From Bradyrhizobium diazoefficiens (GTDB taxonomy: Bacteria > Pseudomonadota > Alphaproteobacteria > Rhizobiales > Xanthobacteraceae): a DNA stretch of 64,000 nt. Both the position numbers and the translations under genes were made by a program. Positions 45,655 to 55,097 of this stretch are shown in pieces; the stretch's first letter is position 1, and the number at the start of each line of letters is the position of its first letter. The stretch is from the NCBI RefSeq assembly GCF_016612535.1, contig NZ_JAENXS010000001.1, forward strand, positions 1,637,501-1,701,500, given 5' to 3'. The notes beneath the pieces are model-generated. The model worked only from the letters and a program-made list of their open reading frames with translations, was not told the origin of the DNA and did no database searches.

Positions 45655-45802
45655 TCGCTTCCCCCCGCTTGCGGGGAGAGGCCGGAATGCGCGCAAAGCG
45701 CGGATTCCGGGTGAGGGGGAGTCTCCGCGAGTCTCACTGTCACCGTCCCCGCGGAGAGCCCCCCTCACCCCACCCTCTCCCCGCAAGCGGGGCGAGGGAG
45801 TG
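45655..45802. repeat. composite CTCTCCCCGC-type palindromic repeat
   Basis: CCCCGCTTGCGGGG, CGCGGAGACTC-like inner arms and CTCTCCCCGCAAGCGGGG outer hairpins are arranged as in the 7.9-kb copy, with GGGTGAGGGG and CCCCTCACCC between. It takes up most of the 303-nt gap between hemA and the sensor kinase gene; the rest holds no gene. Confidence 0.85.
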
Positions 45803-45948
45803 CAACAGCTCGCCGAGCACCTTAACGACAACCCCAGTTCCCGCCCCGGCGCGGCATTTCGCTGTCGCCACCACCCGGCCAACGCGCTAGATTTGCGAGT
45901 GAAAATGAGATCGGGCGCGGTCAGCGCCCAGGGAGAAGCACGCTCGCC

Positions 45949-48900
45949 ATGCTGCACGACTGGGGCGTGATCGCTGCCGCCTTCGGCTATATCGGCTTCC
46001 TGTTCCTGGTGGCGAGCCATGGCGATCGCCGCTCGCCGGCCGGCCCCGGCCGCGCGTCCGGGCTGATCTACCCGCTGTCGCTGGCGATCTACTGCACCTC
46101 CTGGACCTTCTTCGGCTCGGTCGGCTTTGCCACCCGCACATCGACCGACTTCCTCGCGATCTATGTCGGCCCGATCCTGATGATCGGTCTCGGCGCCGGC
46201 GTGCTCCGCCGCGTGATCCAGCTTGCCAAGGCCCACAACATCACATCGATCGCCGACTTCATCGGCGCGCGCTACGGCAAGAGCCAGGCGGTGGCGGCAA
46301 CCGTGGCGCTGATCGCGATCATCGGCTCGGTGCCTTACATCGCGCTCCAGCTCAAGGCGGTCGCCTCGTCGCTCGAAGTCATTCTGAGCGAGGACCAGGC
46401 GTTCTCCCACATCCCGATTCTCGGCGACATGGCGCTGATGGTGACGCTGGCAATGGCGGCCTTCGCGGTGCTGTTCGGCACGCGGCAGACCGACGCCACC
46501 GAGCATCAGCACGGCCTGATGCTGGCGGTCGCGACCGAATCCATCATCAAGCTCGTCGCCTTCCTCACCGCCGGCATCTTCGTCACCTTCTGGATGTTCT
46601 CGCCGCACGAATTGATCGAGCGCGCGATGAAGACGCCGGAGGCGGTACGCGCGATCAACTATTCGCCGTCGATCGGTAATTTCCTGACCATGACGCTGCT
46701 GTCGCTGTGCGCGATCATGCTGCTGCCGCGCCAGTTTCACGTCAGCGTGGTCGAGAACTCCTCGGATGCCGAGGTCAGCCGCGCGCGCTGGCTGTTTCCG
46801 CTCTATCTCGTCGCCATCAATGTGTTTGTGATCCCGATTGCGCTGGCCGGCCTCATCAGCTTCCCGTTCGGCGCGGTCGATTCCGACATGTACGTGCTGG
46901 CCCTGCCGATGGAGGGCGGCGCGAGACTTCTCAGCGTCGCCGTCTTCGTCGGCGGCCTGTCGGCGGCAACCGCGATGGTGATCGTCGAATGCGTCGCGCT
47001 CTCGATCATGGTCTCGAACGACCTGGTGGTGCCGCTGGTGCTGCAACGACGGCCCGACGGCCACGCCGGGGCCACCGATTTCGGCGACTTCCTGTTGCGC
47101 TCGCGCAGGCTCGCGATCTTCGCCATCATGGTCATGGCGTATTTCTACTATCGTGCGCTCGGCAACACCCAGCTCGCGGCGATCGGCCTCCTGTCGTTTG
47201 CCGCCATCGCGCAGCTCGCGCCCGCCTTCTTCGGCGGCCTGTTGTGGCGGCGCGCCACCGCGCGCGGCGCCATCGGCGGCATGCTCGTCGGCTTCGCCGT
47301 GTGGCTCTACACGCTGTTCATTCCGAGCTTCATGGATTCCTCGACGGCCGGCATCCTGCTGCTGCAGCACGGTCCCTTCAGCATCGAGGCGCTGCGGCCG
47401 CAGGCGCTGTTCGGCGCCGATCTGTCGCCGCTGATGCACGGCGTCGTCTGGTCGCTCTCGCTCAACATCCTCACCTACGTGCTGCTGTCGCTGGCGCGAC
47501 AGCCCTCGTCGATCGAGCTCGTGCAGGCCGATCTGTTCGTGCCCAATACGCTCGCCCCGATCGCCCCGAACTTCCGCCGCTGGCGCACCACCATCACGGT
47601 GCAGGACATCCAGACCACGGTCGCGCAATATCTCGGCCCCGACCGCGCCCGGCATTCGTTCGAGGCCTTCTCGACGCGGCGCAATGTACGGCTGGAATCC
47701 GGAGCCCCCGCCGATTTCGAGTTGCTGCAATACGCCGAGCACCTGATCGCATCCTCGATCGGGGCTGCATCCTCGCGACTCGTGATGTCGCTGCTGCTGC
47801 GCAAGCGGACGGTCTCGGCAAAGGCCGCGCTGAAGCTGCTCGACGATTCCCATGCGGCGCTGCACTTCAATCGCGAGATCCTGCAGACCGCGCTCAACCA
47901 TGTGCGCCAGGGCATCGCGGTACTCGACGCTGATTTGCAGCTGATCTGCTCCAATCGCCAGTTCGGCGATCTCCTCAACGTCCCCCCGCATTTCATCCAG
48001 TTCGGCACGCCGTTGCGCGAGATCCTGGAATTCATGGGCGTTAGCAGTCCCGACGATCCGATCGAGCGCGAGGCCATGCTGGAGCGGCGGCTCGCGGCCT
48101 ACACCACCGACGGCGAGCCCTATCTCGAACGCCTGCCGGAACGGCACCTGGTGATCGAGATCCTGACCAACCGCATGCCGGGCGGCGGCTTCGTCATCAC
48201 CTTCACCGACGTCACGCCGACCTTCGAAGCAGCCGAGGCGCTGGAGCGCGCCAATGCGACGCTGGAAAAGCGCGTGCGCGACCGCACCGAGGAGCTGACC
48301 CGGCTGAACTCCGAGCTGGCGCTGGCCAAGAGCAGCGCGGAGGACGCCAGCATCTCCAAGACGCGCTTCCTTGCAGCCGCCAGCCACGACATTCTCCAGC
48401 CGCTGAACGCGGCGCGGCTCTACGTCACGAGCCTGGTCGAGCGCCAGCACAGCGGCGAGGAGACGCGGCTGGTCGAGAACATCGACGAATCGCTGCAAGC
48501 CATCGAGGAGATCCTCGGCGCGTTGCTCGACATCTCCAGGCTCGATTCCGGCGCGATGGCGACCTCGATCTCGAGCTTCAAGATGGCCGATCTGATGCGC
48601 TCGCTGGAGATCGAGTTCGCCCCGATCGCGCGCGCCAAGGGTCTCGACCTCACCTTCGTGCCCTGCTCGCTGCCGGTCGAGTCGGACCGGCTGCTGCTGC
48701 GGCGGCTGCTGCAGAACCTGATCTCGAACGCTATCAAGTACACCCCGCGCGGCCGCGTGCTGGTCGGCTGCCGCCGCCAAGGCCCCTCGCTCAAGATCTG
48801 CGTCTACGACACCGGTGTCGGCATTCCCTCAGCCAAGCGCGGCGAGATCTTCAAGGAATTCCACCGCCTCGAGCAGGGCGCACGCATCGCGCGCGGGCTG

Positions 48901-49458
48901 GGGCTGGGGTTGTCGATCGTCGAGCGGCTGGCGCGCGTGCTCAACCACGGCGTTGCCATCGACGCCAATACGAGTGGCGGATCGTTGTTCTCCGTGACGG
49001 TCCCGACGGCGAAGGCCGTGACGCTGACTGCGGCCGTGACCAGCGCGACGCCGCTGGCGCGTACGCCGATCTCCGGCGCGCTGATCGTCTGCATCGAGAA
49101 CGACGCCGCGATCCTCGACGGCATGCGGACCCTGTTGAAGGCCTGGGACGCCGAGGTGATCGCGGTCGCCGATCCCGAAGGCGCCATCGCCGCGATCGAA
49201 GCCGCGGGCCAACGCGTCACCGGACTACTCGTCGACTATCACCTCGACCGCGGCAACGGCATCGCCGCCATCCGCGACATCCGCCGCCGCTTCGGCGACA
49301 CCATTCCCGCGATCCTGATCACCGCCGATCGCAGCCCCGCCGTGCAGATGGCCGCGCGCGATGAGAAGATCGCGGTGCTGAACAAGCCGGTGAAACCGGC
49401 GTCGCTGCGCGCCCTGCTCGGGCAATGGCGGACGCAGCAGATGGTGGCAGCGGAGTGA
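45949..49458 (+). CDS. SSS-transporter/PAS/histidine-kinase/receiver hybrid (CrbS-like)
   Basis: This 1,169-residue membrane kinase has an N-terminal sodium/solute-symporter (SSSF) domain of about 12-13 helices at 1-500 (LIYPLSLAIYCTSWTFFGSVG, split; NITSIADFIGARYGKS). A PAS-like region follows at about 640-760, then HisKA at about 804 (TRFLAAASHDILQPLNAARL), HATPase at 915-1025 (NLISNAIKYTPRG, GLGLGLSIVERLA) and a receiver at 1044-1164 (phospho-acceptor Asp in LLVDYHLDRGNG). The architecture is that of CrbS/MxtR acetate-switch kinases and CbrA-like sensors. The orphan NarL-type regulator at 54.1 kb is a candidate partner. Confidence 0.9.
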   Translation: MLHDWGVIAAAFGYIGFLFLVASHGDRRSPAGPGRASGLIYPLSLAIYCTSWTFFGSVGFATRTSTDFLAIYVGPILMIGLGAGVLRRVIQLAKAHNITSIADFIGARYGKSQAVAATVALIAIIGSVPYIALQLKAVASSLEVILSEDQAFSHIPILGDMALMVTLAMAAFAVLFGTRQTDATEHQHGLMLAVATESIIKLVAFLTAGIFVTFWMFSPHELIERAMKTPEAVRAINYSPSIGNFLTMTLLSLCAIMLLPRQFHVSVVENSSDAEVSRARWLFPLYLVAINVFVIPIALAGLISFPFGAVDSDMYVLALPMEGGARLLSVAVFVGGLSAATAMVIVECVALSIMVSNDLVVPLVLQRRPDGHAGATDFGDFLLRSRRLAIFAIMVMAYFYYRALGNTQLAAIGLLSFAAIAQLAPAFFGGLLWRRATARGAIGGMLVGFAVWLYTLFIPSFMDSSTAGILLLQHGPFSIEALRPQALFGADLSPLMHGVVWSLSLNILTYVLLSLARQPSSIELVQADLFVPNTLAPIAPNFRRWRTTITVQDIQTTVAQYLGPDRARHSFEAFSTRRNVRLESGAPADFELLQYAEHLIASSIGAASSRLVMSLLLRKRTVSAKAALKLLDDSHAALHFNREILQTALNHVRQGIAVLDADLQLICSNRQFGDLLNVPPHFIQFGTPLREILEFMGVSSPDDPIEREAMLERRLAAYTTDGEPYLERLPERHLVIEILTNRMPGGGFVITFTDVTPTFEAAEALERANATLEKRVRDRTEELTRLNSELALAKSSAEDASISKTRFLAAASHDILQPLNAARLYVTSLVERQHSGEETRLVENIDESLQAIEEILGALLDISRLDSGAMATSISSFKMADLMRSLEIEFAPIARAKGLDLTFVPCSLPVESDRLLLRRLLQNLISNAIKYTPRGRVLVGCRRQGPSLKICVYDTGVGIPSAKRGEIFKEFHRLEQGARIARGLGLGLSIVERLARVLNHGVAIDANTSGGSLFSVTVPTAKAVTLTAAVTSATPLARTPISGALIVCIENDAAILDGMRTLLKAWDAEVIAVADPEGAIAAIEAAGQRVTGLLVDYHLDRGNGIAAIRDIRRRFGDTIPAILITADRSPAVQMAARDEKIAVLNKPVKPASLRALLGQWRTQQMVAAE

Positions 49459-49473
49459 GATGCTGCCCTGACC

Positions 49474-50505
49474 TCATGCCCCGCCGTCGACGTCGATGAC
49501 GGCCTTGGCAAAGGCCTGCGGTGCCTCCTGCGGCAAATTGTGGCCGATGCCGCCGGTGATCAGGCGATAATCGTAGCGGCCGGAGAACCTCTTGGCATAG
49601 GCGCTGGAATCGGGATGCGGCGCGCCATTGGCGTCGCCTTCCATGGTGATGGTCGGCACGCCGATGACGGGCGTTGCCGCAAGCTTCTTTTCGATCTCCT
49701 CGTATTTCGCTTCGCCTTTGGCGAGCCCGAGCCGCCAGCGGTAATTGTGGATCGTGATCGCGACATGATCCTTGTTGTCGAAGGCCGCCGCACTGCGATC
49801 GAAGGTGGCGTCGTCGAACTTCCACTGCGGCGAGGCCAGCTTCCAGATCAGCTTTGCGAAATCATGCGTGTACTTCTCGTAGCCGGCGCGACCGCGCTCG
49901 GTCGCGAAATAGAACTGGTACCACCATTGCAGCTCGGCCGCCGGCGGCAGCGGCGCGTTCCCGGCAGCCTGGCTCGAGATCAGATAGCCGCTGACCGACA
50001 CCAGCGCGCGGCAACGCTCCGGCCACAGCGCCGCGATGATATCGGCGGTGCGCGCGCCCCAGTCGAAGCCGGCGAGGACCGCCTTCTTGATGTTGAGCGC
50101 ATCCATCAGCGCGATGATGTCGACGGCCAGCGCGGCCGGCTCGCCGTTGCGCAGGGTCTCGCTGGAGAGGAAGTGCGTCGAGCCATAGCCGCGCAGATAC
50201 GGGATGATGACGCGATAGCCGGCCTGCGCCAGGATCGGCGCGACCTCGACGAAGCTGTGAATGTCGTAGGGCCAGCCGTGGAGCAGGATCGCCACCGGTC
50301 CGGTCGCGGAGCCGGCTTCGGCGTAGCCGACGTTCAGCACGCCGGCATCGACCTGCTTGATCGTGCCGAACGATGCGTTCGTTGCGGAAGGGCGCGGCGC
50401 TGCCGTTTCGGCGCGTGCGAGGTTGATCGCGCCGAGGCCGACGGCGGCGGTCCCGGCTGCGATGCCGAGGAACTGGCGGCGATGCTGGTCGATATTCTGT
50501 TTCAT
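49474..50505 (-). CDS. Tat-exported alpha/beta hydrolase (epoxide-hydrolase-like)
   Basis: This 343-residue protein has a twin-arginine leader (QHRRQFLGIAAGTAAVGLGA). The hydrolase core has the oxyanion motif HGWP, a nucleophile elbow GFDWGAR with Asp as nucleophile, and a catalytic His in GGIGHNLPQEAP. Asp plus HGxP is typical of epoxide hydrolases and haloalkane dehalogenases. A periplasmic location is unusual for that group and implies an external substrate. Convergent with the sensor kinase gene (15 nt between stops). Confidence 0.82.
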   Translation of the reverse strand: MKQNIDQHRRQFLGIAAGTAAVGLGAINLARAETAAPRPSATNASFGTIKQVDAGVLNVGYAEAGSATGPVAILLHGWPYDIHSFVEVAPILAQAGYRVIIPYLRGYGSTHFLSSETLRNGEPAALAVDIIALMDALNIKKAVLAGFDWGARTADIIAALWPERCRALVSVSGYLISSQAAGNAPLPPAAELQWWYQFYFATERGRAGYEKYTHDFAKLIWKLASPQWKFDDATFDRSAAAFDNKDHVAITIHNYRWRLGLAKGEAKYEEIEKKLAATPVIGVPTITMEGDANGAPHPDSSAYAKRFSGRYDYRLITGGIGHNLPQEAPQAFAKAVIDVDGGA

Positions 50506-51519
50506 CTTTGAGGTGCCTTATTAAGGATCGTCCGGGTCGTCAGATCAGATCGACACTGGCGTGGCTCGGTTGGGCTCTTCTTGGCGGTCACGCAACTGAC
50601 TATCAGCGCCTGCCGCGAAAGGCTCGTTTGGACTTGTGAGAAGTTGTGAGGCGGGCTGGAACCCGTTTGCAGGGATCCGCAAGCATGGCTTGCTTACGGC
50701 TTCGGAAACCCGCGTCAATGCACTCTCCTGTGAGATTGCCAGACCATCGCCCTCAAGAACTCGTCATTGCGAGCAAGGCTCGACACCGCAAATCTAAGAC
50801 GCATTTCGACCCACTGATACGCCTTCGCCTTCCCGCGGCGCGTTTCGCCCGGGTTTTGCTGTCCGCTTCACGCCCTCTCGAAAGAAAGGGCGCAGGGAAG
50901 GCCGGGTGCCGGCTGGCACCCACGGTCCGCTGTGCGCAGTAGCGCAACAAGAACTGCACAGCGGCATACAGGTGAAGCCGAACACACGGCCTTCCCTGCG
51001 CAGTGGTTGGACGGCTTATGCCGTGCTCTCCCGGGAGCCGAATTCCTTCTGGCCTCCCTCGCCTCACGGAATTCACCAGCATGGCGCCGGTTGACACCAT
51101 GCCGCCTCCGCAAGAACTTGGCCGTAGCGACGACGGCCAGGACCACACGGTTTTGCCGTACGCAAGCATCCGGCTTCGCCAAAAGGCCTCGCCGGACAAG
51201 GCGCCGTTCGTTCACGCGGCTTGCAAGTCGCTCACGGGGCTCGGCTCAATCCACTGCCCCGCCCTGCCACTCACATCCGCGACGGCGCCGCTCAGCGTCC
51301 ACCGCAACCCGATCCGCGGCTCGTGACGACGTACGACCGCCCCTTGTCACCGGATCAGGATGGGCGACACATACGACAAAACCGAATTTCGGTAAAGTAG
51401 AATATTTTGGGAAAACGGATTGACCGAGCCCTTGCTGTTTTGCCCGATGGCAACGCAAGAGCTGGGGTGACCGAGGCCGGACTCATAATGCAGTGCTCTT
51501 GAAGAACGCCAATTTCTCG
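50506..51519. repeat. 1-kb gene-free region, probable dispersed repeat
   Basis: Overlapping short frames in both directions have no ribosome sites, no protein-like composition and conflicting reading, so I call no gene. The middle (about 50800-51420) resembles a non-coding block I recall as repeated in Bradyrhizobium and Rhodopseudomonas genomes, with AAGGGCGCAGGGAAGGCCGG, GGCCTTCCCTGCGC and CACACGGTTTTGCCGTACGC; the first two form inverted partners about 100 nt apart. A short AT-rich end (51380-51420) resembles an element boundary. Confidence 0.5.
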
Positions 51520-52386
51520 TCAGGAACAGGAATGTGCAGCCGCGAAGACATCGCGTGCGGACGTCGTACCCGCTACGTGCTCCGTATCCTCGGCTCCGAG
51601 GTCCATCCATCCCGCGTTCACGGCCTCAAACATTTCTTCGGCAGGTCCGGTGCGGCCCTTCGGGATGCCGAATTGTTCGAACGCTTCCGCCCACCCCGCA
51701 CGCGGGACTGCAAAGGCCTTCACGTCGAGATTCAGGACGTCACCCAATTGCTCTGCGATGTCATCCGCGCTGACCATCGAACCAAGCTCGACGACGCGCT
51801 GTGCTGACCAGGCTGGCCCGGTCAAAAGGGTTGCGACTTCCGCGCCGATGTCGTTCGTCGCGACCATGGTCGATTTCCGGTTTGTCGGATTGTAGTAGAC
51901 CGGCAGCGTTCCGCCCTGGGCGACCTGCAAGCCGTAGAGGAAGTTTTCGAAAAAGCCGCCTGCGCGCACAAATGCCATTGGGGATGTCAGGCCACGAAAA
52001 CCTTGCTCCAGAAGCGACAAGGCCGTGATCATCCCGAGCCCGCTGGTTCTGTTCGCGCCCATCGACGAAAGGGCAACCACTCGCGGCGGCGCTGCCTTGG
52101 TGAGCGCCTCAACATAGTTTGCAATCACGCCCTTGGCTTCTTTGTAATCGGGCGAGGGCGCCCAGACAGCCGGCAACATGACGAACGCGCCTTCGACGCC
52201 TTTGAGCGCCTGCTCGATGGCTGCCGAGTCATTCCAATCCCCGTCGACCAGTTCCACGCCCTGGCCCGCCCAGTTAGCCGCCTTCTCGCGATTGCGGACG
52301 AGCGCCCGTACTTCCTTGCCTTGTGCCAAGAGGCGTTTCGCAGTTGCGCCGCCCACTTTTCCGGTAATTCCCGTTACTAAAAACAT
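51520..52386 (-). CDS. NmrA-like NAD(P)-binding protein
   Basis: This 288-residue atypical short-chain dehydrogenase starts MFLVTGITGKVGGATAKRL at 52386 behind AGGAGA. The Rossmann motif is GITGKVG; further features are VRALVRNREKA, VELVDGDWND and SSMGANRTSG. The family includes NmrA sensors and quinone reductases (QorB-like). It is downstream of the DoxX-like gene with 46 nt between, so the two are likely cotranscribed and controlled by the divergent LysR regulator. Confidence 0.85.
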   Translation of the reverse strand: MFLVTGITGKVGGATAKRLLAQGKEVRALVRNREKAANWAGQGVELVDGDWNDSAAIEQALKGVEGAFVMLPAVWAPSPDYKEAKGVIANYVEALTKAAPPRVVALSSMGANRTSGLGMITALSLLEQGFRGLTSPMAFVRAGGFFENFLYGLQVAQGGTLPVYYNPTNRKSTMVATNDIGAEVATLLTGPAWSAQRVVELGSMVSADDIAEQLGDVLNLDVKAFAVPRAGWAEAFEQFGIPKGRTGPAEEMFEAVNAGWMDLGAEDTEHVAGTTSARDVFAAAHSCS

Positions 52387-52432
52387 GCGTTTTCTCCTGA
52401 TCTTGAGGGACGGAACAAATGCCCCTGTTGGT

Positions 52433-52855
52433 TCAACGGATGAGCGGCAGAACCGCCCGGATACGGGGATTGCGCACGTAGAGACCGCCCCATGCCATCG
52501 CGCCCAGAAGCAGGGCAATGAGTTCCGGCTGCGACCCCAGCTCGCCGATGCGGACATGGGCGCAGATGGCGCCGCCCAGAAAGCCAGTCACCAGAATCGC
52601 GCCGAGGACGGCAGTAGCCGGGATCGCGTAAAGCATGGCGCAGGCGAGGATGATCGGACCCACGACGCGGGTCGCCTCCGTCGCGAAGCCGGTTTCATGC
52701 AACATGCTCGCGATCTGCGACGGCGCGAACAGCTGAATAGTCCCATCCGCCATCAGAGCGATGACGACAAACGCGCTCATCAACCGGCCGACCCACAGGG
52801 CGCGATGCAAGGTCATAGTTTCAGGCACCTGATGTAGATTTACGGTTTCGGACAC
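52433..52855 (-). CDS. DoxX-like small membrane protein
   Basis: This 140-residue protein has four hydrophobic segments (MSAFVVIALMADGTIQLF, VVGPIILACAMLYAIP, AVLGAILVTGFLGGAI, ELIALLLGAMAWGGLYV), matching DoxX_2/DUF4267-like membrane proteins. The GTG at 52855 is chosen because GGAGA precedes it by 8 nt; the ATG at 52816 has only a weak site and the frame start at 52960 would run into the LysR promoter. The role is probably redox or quinone-related. Confidence 0.72.
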   Translation of the reverse strand: MSETVNLHQVPETMTLHRALWVGRLMSAFVVIALMADGTIQLFAPSQIASMLHETGFATEATRVVGPIILACAMLYAIPATAVLGAILVTGFLGGAICAHVRIGELGSQPELIALLLGAMAWGGLYVRNPRIRAVLPLIR

Positions 52856-52975
52856 TTGTTGTTCTCCGATTGGGGGTCCCAATATCTCGAAACTTATTGT
52901 GTCTCTTGGTCGTGATAAACGCCGGTAGATTGAACAGGCTGTTCTCTTTGCAGTGAACAATACCGAGGCACGAAA

Positions 52976-53881
52976 ATGCAGAATCTCGAACCCATTCTCA
53001 TATTCATAACGGTAGCGGAAATGGGCAGCTTCACCCGCGCGGCCGATAGCCTGGGCATCCAGAAGGGGAGGGCCTCAACGGCGGTCCGGAAGCTGGAAGA
53101 AGATGTCGGGGTCAGGCTCCTGCACCGGACGACGCGCAGCGTGCAGTTGACAGAGGACGGACGCGCGTTTCATACGCGTGCTCGCGATCTGCTTGCGGAA
53201 GTCGATGACCTACACGCGATGTTCGCAGGCGAGCGCGTGGCGCTCCGCGGGCGTTTACGGGTCGATCTTCCGACCGAGGTGGCGCGCACAACGATCGTGC
53301 CAGCGTTGCCGGATTTCATGGCGTCTCACCCCGAGCTGGAGTTGGAGGTATCGAGTACGGATCGGCAAGTCGATCTGGTTCAAGAGGGGTTCGACTGTGT
53401 ATTGCGGCTTGGACCCATAGGGGACGAGACGCTGATTGCCCGCCCACTGGGCCGGTTGCGCATGGTCGACGCCGCCAGTCCCGCCTATCTGGCGCGATAT
53501 GGCGTCCCTCGATCGCTGGAAGATCTCCAGCGTCAGGAACACCGGACGATTCATTTTTCGACGATGCTGGGCGCAAGACCTTATGGATGGGAATATCCGG
53601 ACGGCGACAGCTACGCGACGCTTCAGTTGCCAGGTGCGCTACACGTCAACAGCGCGCAGACCTACGAAGCCGCTGCCCTCGCCGGCCTTGGCCTGGTTCA
53701 GGCGCCACTGTTGGGGATTGGCCGATACATAGAGAGTGGAGCGCTTGTGGAGATCATACCCGGCTTTCGTCGTCGGGCGCTCGCCGTGTCCCTCGTCGTT
53801 GCACATCGGAGCAATCTGTCGCGCCGGGTCCGCGCATTCATGAAATGGATCGAAGATGTGCTGAGGCCGTATCTGGAATAG
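52976..53881 (+). CDS. LysR-family transcriptional regulator
   Basis: This 301-residue regulator has the winged HTH at residues 15-60 (MGSFTRAADSLGIQKGRAST, VRKLEEDVGVRLLHRTTRSV) and a C-terminal inducer domain (GRLRVDLPTEVAR, GFDCVLRLGPIGDETLI). It belongs to the CrgA/PecT-like branch. It is divergent from the DoxX/NmrA pair with about 120 nt between starts, the standard LysR arrangement for autoregulation and control of the neighbour operon. Confidence 0.9.
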   Translation: MQNLEPILIFITVAEMGSFTRAADSLGIQKGRASTAVRKLEEDVGVRLLHRTTRSVQLTEDGRAFHTRARDLLAEVDDLHAMFAGERVALRGRLRVDLPTEVARTTIVPALPDFMASHPELELEVSSTDRQVDLVQEGFDCVLRLGPIGDETLIARPLGRLRMVDAASPAYLARYGVPRSLEDLQRQEHRTIHFSTMLGARPYGWEYPDGDSYATLQLPGALHVNSAQTYEAAALAGLGLVQAPLLGIGRYIESGALVEIIPGFRRRALAVSLVVAHRSNLSRRVRAFMKWIEDVLRPYLE

Positions 53882-54119
53882 CGAGACGAACATCTTCATC
53901 CGGGCCTCGAAATCAACATTCTGAAGTGATGTCGGGCCGGTCGGCGGCCCGGCGGTCCAACATGATGCAATATTGAAGCCGAGGATGGGCTCGAAGCGGA
54001 AACAACTCCCGCTCCCTTCTCGAGGTCAGCTTGGGGTCAAACCGGCAATGCTCTTTACGAACAGAATCACGCCGCTCTGCCCTCAGGAGCGGACATCCGC
54101 GACTTAAGAGTAAACGCGA

Positions 54120-54791
54120 CTACCCCGTCGGCGTGCCCTGCTTCCACTGGCCGCCGGCGATCTTCGCCGCCGCGATCACCGCTTGAGTCCGGCTCTCGAC
54201 GCCGAGCTTTTGCAGGATCGCCGAGACGTGCGCCTTGATGGTGGCCTCGGAGACGCCGAGCTCGTAGGCGATCTGCTTGTTGAGCAGTCCCTCCGACAGC
54301 ATCATCAACACGCGCACCTGCTGCGGCGTCAGCGTCACCAGGCGGTCGCGCAGGCGCGTCATGTCGGGGTCGGCGGCGGCCGACAGGTCAGTGTCGGCGG
54401 GAACCCAGACGTCCCCCTCCATCACTTTGAGGATGGCGTCGCGCAGCGTCTCGACGCCGAACCGCTTCGGGATGAAGCCGGAGGCGCCGAAATCGAGCGA
54501 GCGCCGGATCGTGGCGCTGTCGTCGGAGGCCGAGACGATCACCACCGGGATCGCCGGATATTGCGCGCGCAGATAGATCAGGCCGGAAAAGCCGGAGATG
54601 CCGGGCATCGAGAGATCGAGCAGGACCAGATCGACGTCGGAGGTCTGCTCCAGCAGCTTCGTCAGATCCTCGAACGACCCGGCCTCGTCGATCTTGGCCG
54701 TGCTCAGGACGCTCGCCACCGCCTGCCGCAGTGCGTCGCGGAACAGCGGATGGTCATCGGCTATGACGAGATGGGTGGAGGGAGCGCTCAT
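54120..54791 (-). CDS. NarL/FixJ-family response regulator (CrbR-like)
   Basis: This 223-residue regulator starts MSAPSTHLVIADDHPLFRDAL at 54791. The receiver has acidic residues ADD, phospho-Asp in VLLDLSMPG, Ser in VIVSASDD and Lys in GFIPKRF. The LuxR-type HTH is LTPQQVRVLMMLSEGLLNKQ, IAYELGVSEATIKAHVSAIL. No kinase gene adjoins. Its sequence style (FRDALRQAV, GFSGLIYLR) resembles CrbR/ErbR/AgmR regulators, partners of SSS-type kinases like that at 45.9 kb. It is divergent from an MFS transporter, a likely target. Confidence 0.87.
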   Translation of the reverse strand: MSAPSTHLVIADDHPLFRDALRQAVASVLSTAKIDEAGSFEDLTKLLEQTSDVDLVLLDLSMPGISGFSGLIYLRAQYPAIPVVIVSASDDSATIRRSLDFGASGFIPKRFGVETLRDAILKVMEGDVWVPADTDLSAAADPDMTRLRDRLVTLTPQQVRVLMMLSEGLLNKQIAYELGVSEATIKAHVSAILQKLGVESRTQAVIAAAKIAGGQWKQGTPTG

Positions 54792-55097
54792 CGAGCTCTT
54801 GGATCTCTTGCTGTCGTTCACAACCCGGCCAGTAGTCCGAACCGGCACAATGGTCAATTCTTCCCCCGGCCGGCCGTGGCATGCAAGGGCACATTATGCC
54901 TTTGCGGGAAAGGGGTTAATCCGCCGCCGAGCGTCGCGGCGCTGCACTATATATCCGCACCGTCAGTTGCGTGTCAGTGCGCAAGGCCGAAAGTCGTATT
55001 GGGACCGGTTTCACGCCGATGTTACTTTGAGTCAAGGTCCTATGGAGACCCGGCATCCGGGCGCAGGGATTTGCATCAGCTTACGGGGAGCGAAACG
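54792..55097. promoter_or_regulatory. 306-nt divergent promoter region of the response regulator and MFS gene
   Basis: No gene is visible. The stretch CTATATATCC near 54946 and the GAGTCAAGG-containing stretch near 55030 are candidate promoter or regulator elements, but I cannot assign boxes with confidence. The MFS ATG follows GGGGAG. Confidence 0.4.

Noticed and set aside
44353..48780. 1,475-codon minus-strand frame over hemA and the sensor kinase
   Set aside because: Both plus-strand genes have complete family motifs. The long antisense frame results from high GC codon bias and lacks protein-like sequence.
50646..51423. Short frames on both strands in the 1-kb gap
   Set aside because: They overlap each other, lack ribosome sites and have repeat-derived, low-complexity sequences.
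54183..55097. N-terminal extension of the MFS gene over the response regulator
   Set aside because: It is antisense to an intact NarL-type regulator. The MHS start with a GGGGAG site at 55098 is sufficient.
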